Shown here in pieces: positions 4,727 to 6,679 of a DNA stretch of 6,679 nt. The stretch is taken from contig DBXI01000052.1 of NCBI GenBank assembly GCA_002309255.1, positions 1 to 6,679 of the forward strand. Reading direction: 5' to 3'. The notes under the pieces were generated by a model. The model was given only the letters and a program-made list of their open reading frames with translations, had not been told where the DNA came from and did not search any database. This DNA is from Bacteroidales bacterium UBA1216 (GTDB lineage Bacteria > Bacteroidota > Bacteroidia > Bacteroidales > Paludibacteraceae). A program made the translations under genes and the position numbers. The stretch's first letter is position 1. Each line of letters begins with the position of its first letter.

Positions 4727-6169
4727 ATGGCTAACATTCAAAATCAAGACAACATGAAGGACAATGTGAGAGGACGGCAACATGCCAAAGAAGCTTTAGA
4801 CAAATATCTTCATTCAGCGCAATCAGAGTTCATCGCTGTGTACGGGCGTCGGCGCGTTGGAAAGACTTTCCTCATTCGTGAGTATCTGGAAGACGAGATA
4901 GTCTTTCAATTCTCCGGCATGGCAAAGACACCGAACAAACTGCAACTACAGAACTTCGCCCAAACACTATCACGCTATGCAGGCAAGGAACTGCCGGAGC
5001 CTACCAACTGGTTGAAAGCATTCGACCAACTGATAACCTATCTATCCTCCATCCGACGTGAAGGGAAAAAAGTGGTGTTCATCGACGAACTACCTTGGCT
5101 GGATACCCCTCGTTCAAATTTCCTTCCTGCCATCGAAAATTTCTGGAACAATTGGGCCTCGGCGCGACATGACATTATGCTGGTGGTCTGCGGTTCGGTT
5201 ACATCATGGATGATGGATAACCTAATAAACAATCATGGAGGATTATACGGGCGTCTGACGGGGCTTATTCCATTGCAGCCGTTCACATTAGTCGAATGCG
5301 AGGATTATTTTACAGCCCGTGGGCTGCACTTGTCGCGATATGAGATTTGCGAGGCATATATGATCTTTGGCGGCATACCTTATTACCTTAATGTTATTGA
5401 CCCGCAACGCAGTTTGGCAGGAAGTGTGGATTTTGCTCTGTTTAATCCAAACGGACCTTTGTATGACGAGTATTCCCATCTGTTTCCAGCAATGTTCCAT
5501 AATCCGGAAAACTATGTAAAGGTGATAAAAATCCTTGCAACGAAACTTTCCGGTATGACACGAAAGGAGATTATTGACTGTTCGGATTTTCACTCGGGTG
5601 AGGGATTGACCACGGTGCTGACTAATCTTGTGAAATGTGGTTTTGTGCGTTTGTACTCGCCATACGGCACTAAGAGAAAATATTACCAGCTCGTTGACTT
5701 CTATACACTGTTCTATCATCGTTTCCTTGCTGACAGGCAGAAGATGAGTGCTACATTCTGGACTGCCATCCAACGGACCAATGTATTCTATCAATGGGCA
5801 GGCACACGATTTGAGCTATTGGTGTTGCACCATATAGACCAGCTCAAACGATTTCTAAAGATTGAAGGCGTGCAGACAGAGGCATATTCGTGGAGAAGCC
5901 TGCAAACCGATGACGGAGCACAAATAGATCTGGTGTTGCAACGAGCTGACAATACAATCAATCTGTGTGAGATGAAGTTCACGGAAGGCAGTTACAGCAT
6001 CAGCAAACAGGAGAATCTTCGTCTGCGCAACCGCATGCAGGAACTACGCACATACATGCCTAAACGGATGTCACTACAACTGACGTTAATCACAACATAC
6101 GGATTGGAGGAAGGAACCTATTCAGGACTTGTCAATCAAGCAATGACTCTGGATGAGTTGTTTGAGTAA
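4727..6169 (+). CDS. AAA-family ATPase with winged helix and PD-(D/E)XK nuclease-like C-terminus (COG1672/DUF234 type)
   Basis: The protein has 480 residues from the ATG at 4727, the first good start after the promoter; the next in-frame ATG is at residue 10. The ATPase domain (about 14-225) has Walker A GRRRVGKT (40-47), Walker B VVFIDE (116-121), a sensor-like VCGSVTSWM (154-162), and GGLYGRLTGLIPLQPF (171-186) with Arg176 as a likely arginine finger. A winged-helix-like stretch lies at about 262-325. The C-terminal domain has the restriction-endonuclease-fold pattern: Glu363 in RFELLVL, Asp401 in IDLVL and Glu415-x-Lys417 in CEMKF, so a nuclease active site could be intact. The length is normal for this family. 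Such genes occur in many scattered copies in Bacteroidales; their biological role is not settled, and defence or mobile-element functions have been supposed. It stands alone between an operator-like array and rplU. Confidence 0.9.
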   Translation: MANIQNQDNMKDNVRGRQHAKEALDKYLHSAQSEFIAVYGRRRVGKTFLIREYLEDEIVFQFSGMAKTPNKLQLQNFAQTLSRYAGKELPEPTNWLKAFDQLITYLSSIRREGKKVVFIDELPWLDTPRSNFLPAIENFWNNWASARHDIMLVVCGSVTSWMMDNLINNHGGLYGRLTGLIPLQPFTLVECEDYFTARGLHLSRYEICEAYMIFGGIPYYLNVIDPQRSLAGSVDFALFNPNGPLYDEYSHLFPAMFHNPENYVKVIKILATKLSGMTRKEIIDCSDFHSGEGLTTVLTNLVKCGFVRLYSPYGTKRKYYQLVDFYTLFYHRFLADRQKMSATFWTAIQRTNVFYQWAGTRFELLVLHHIDQLKRFLKIEGVQTEAYSWRSLQTDDGAQIDLVLQRADNTINLCEMKFTEGSYSISKQENLRLRNRMQELRTYMPKRMSLQLTLITTYGLEEGTYSGLVNQAMTLDELFE

Positions 6170-6276
6170 TTCAGAGGCATTAAAACAAGGTGGGGAAGCT
6201 TTCATACGAGTTTTGCAGTCCAGAGATAGCAATGATGATTTTATCGGGATAAATAGTGTGGAAGAAAAGGGCGGGA

Positions 6277-6308
6277 TTTGCAAATATAAAATATTTGTAT
6301 TACCTTTG
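6277..6308 (+). promoter_or_regulatory. Promoter of rplU
   Basis: TTTG (6277-6280) and TACCTTTG (6301-6308) are 20 nt apart, matching the Bacteroidota -33/-7 pattern. Transcription from here gives a leader of about 160 nt before the rplU start, long enough for regulation by a leader RNA. The 107 bp between the ATPase stop and this promoter show no gene and no clear terminator. Confidence 0.75.
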
Positions 6309-6364
6309 CATGCTTTTTTCGGGTTCGGGCTCCGAGAAGTTGCCCAAGGCAGCGTATGAGATGT

Positions 6365-6398
6365 TTGATAATTGACAATTGATAATTGATAATTGACA
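6365..6398 (+). repeat. TTGAYAA heptamer tandem repeat in the rplU leader
   Basis: Nearly five head-to-tail copies of a 7-bp unit (TTGATAA or TTGACAA) begin at 6365, 6372, 6379, 6386 and 6393, with only the T/C position varying. The tract lies between the promoter and the start codon of rplU. Similar AT-rich TTGATAA tracts are familiar from intergenic DNA of Bacteroidetes. Slippage could change its length, with an unknown effect on rplU expression. Confidence 0.8.
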
Positions 6399-6434
6399 TT
6401 TTTTCAGATATTAGCAGCGTTTAGGACCTTGATT

Positions 6435-6446
6435 AGCCGCCCGGCT
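6435..6446 (+). other. Small palindrome in the rplU leader
   Basis: AGCCG CC CGGCT is a perfect 5-bp inverted repeat 27 nt before the rplU start, between the heptamer tract and the gene. It could be part of an autoregulatory ribosomal-protein leader, but I do not recognise a known L21-leader fold and the stem is short. Confidence 0.25.
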
Positions 6447-6473
6447 CGTGTAATTTAATATTAAACAAGTACA

Positions 6474-6679
6474 ATGTACGCAATTGTAGAAATGCAAGGC
6501 CAGCAGTTTCGTGTAGAGGCCGGCAAGAAATTATTCATCAACCGCATGGAGACCGAAGCAGGTGCCACGGTTGAGTTCGACAAGGTTCTGTTAGTGGACA
6601 AGGACGGCGCTGTTAAAGTGGGTGCGCCGTACGTCAAGGGAGCCAAAGTAGTATGCGAGATCATCGACAACGAGAGCCG
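6474..6679 (+). CDS. rplU: 50S ribosomal protein L21, 5' part only
   Basis: Ribosomal protein L21 is a component of the large ribosomal subunit that binds 23S rRNA. The first 68 residues are present before the window ends; the full protein is usually a little over 100. The start MYAIVEMQGQQFRVEAGKKL is the typical L21 opening, and VEFDKVLLVDKDG and VGAPYVKGAKV are the expected later segments. The ATG at 6474 is the only sensible start; no Shine-Dalgarno is visible, as is usual in Bacteroidota. L27 (rpmA) is expected next, beyond the edge. The GC-rich, evenly used codons contrast with the AT-rich DNA just upstream. Confidence 0.97.
   Translation, partial: MYAIVEMQGQQFRVEAGKKLFINRMETEAGATVEFDKVLLVDKDGAVKVGAPYVKGAKVVCEIIDNES

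Noticed and set aside
6153..6359. Plus-strand frame overlapping the ATPase end and the rplU promoter
   Set aside because: It overlaps the last codons of the ATPase and reads straight through the promoter, and the peptide has no recognisable feature.
6309..6473. Known ribosomal-protein leader RNA (L21 type) before rplU
   Set aside because: Only short stems can be drawn, and I cannot match them to a known leader structure without a covariance search.

Overview
The window looks like chromosomal DNA of a Bacteroidales bacterium, most likely Prevotella or a close relative. Four things point that way. It has a BspA-type leucine-rich-repeat surface protein with a type IX-like C-terminal tail. It has a COG1672-type AAA ATPase of the kind common in this order. 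It carries the start of ribosomal protein L21 (rplU). Three promoters fit the Bacteroidota pattern, a TTTG/TTG -33 box and a TAnnTTTG -7 box 19-20 nt apart, and clear Shine-Dalgarno sequences are scarce.

Layout, left to right. Positions 1-205 hold no gene but a dense cluster of near-perfect palindromes with a single central base; two of them are followed by an AATGAA(C)-type A-rich tail. A rho-independent terminator (199-230) ends the minus-strand BspA gene (253-2877). Positions 2878-3433 are non-coding and rich in inverted repeats; they may hold a structured RNA ending in a terminator-like hairpin at 2973-3004, and the faint remains of a transposase C-terminus. A compact minus-strand operon follows (4134 to 3434): a 53-residue basic protein whose stop codon overlaps the start of a GNAT acetyltransferase (TAATG). 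Its promoter is almost ideal, and its -33 box lies inside a perfect 14-bp palindrome. This is a candidate GNAT toxin-antitoxin module with an antitoxin type I do not recognise. Positions 4321-4520 hold a second cluster of the same hairpin-plus-tail repeats seen at the left end, so the BspA/GNAT segment is bracketed by one repeat family.

On the plus strand, three tandem 51-bp units (4540-4692) carry TGCCAAA/TTTTGGC dyads and end in the promoter of an AAA ATPase with a winged helix and a PD-(D/E)XK nuclease-like C-terminus (4727-6169). After about 100 bp with nothing recognisable comes a good promoter (6277-6308), a long leader with a heptamer tandem repeat, and rplU, which runs off the right edge.

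Apart from rplU, these genes look accessory: a surface adhesin, a likely autoregulated toxin-antitoxin pair, and a standalone ATPase/nuclease with its own operator array. I see no sign that they form one pathway. The points most worth following are the GNAT/53-aa pair with its twin TTTGCAAA palindromes, the hairpin-tail repeat family with covarying stems, and the 51-bp operator-like array.
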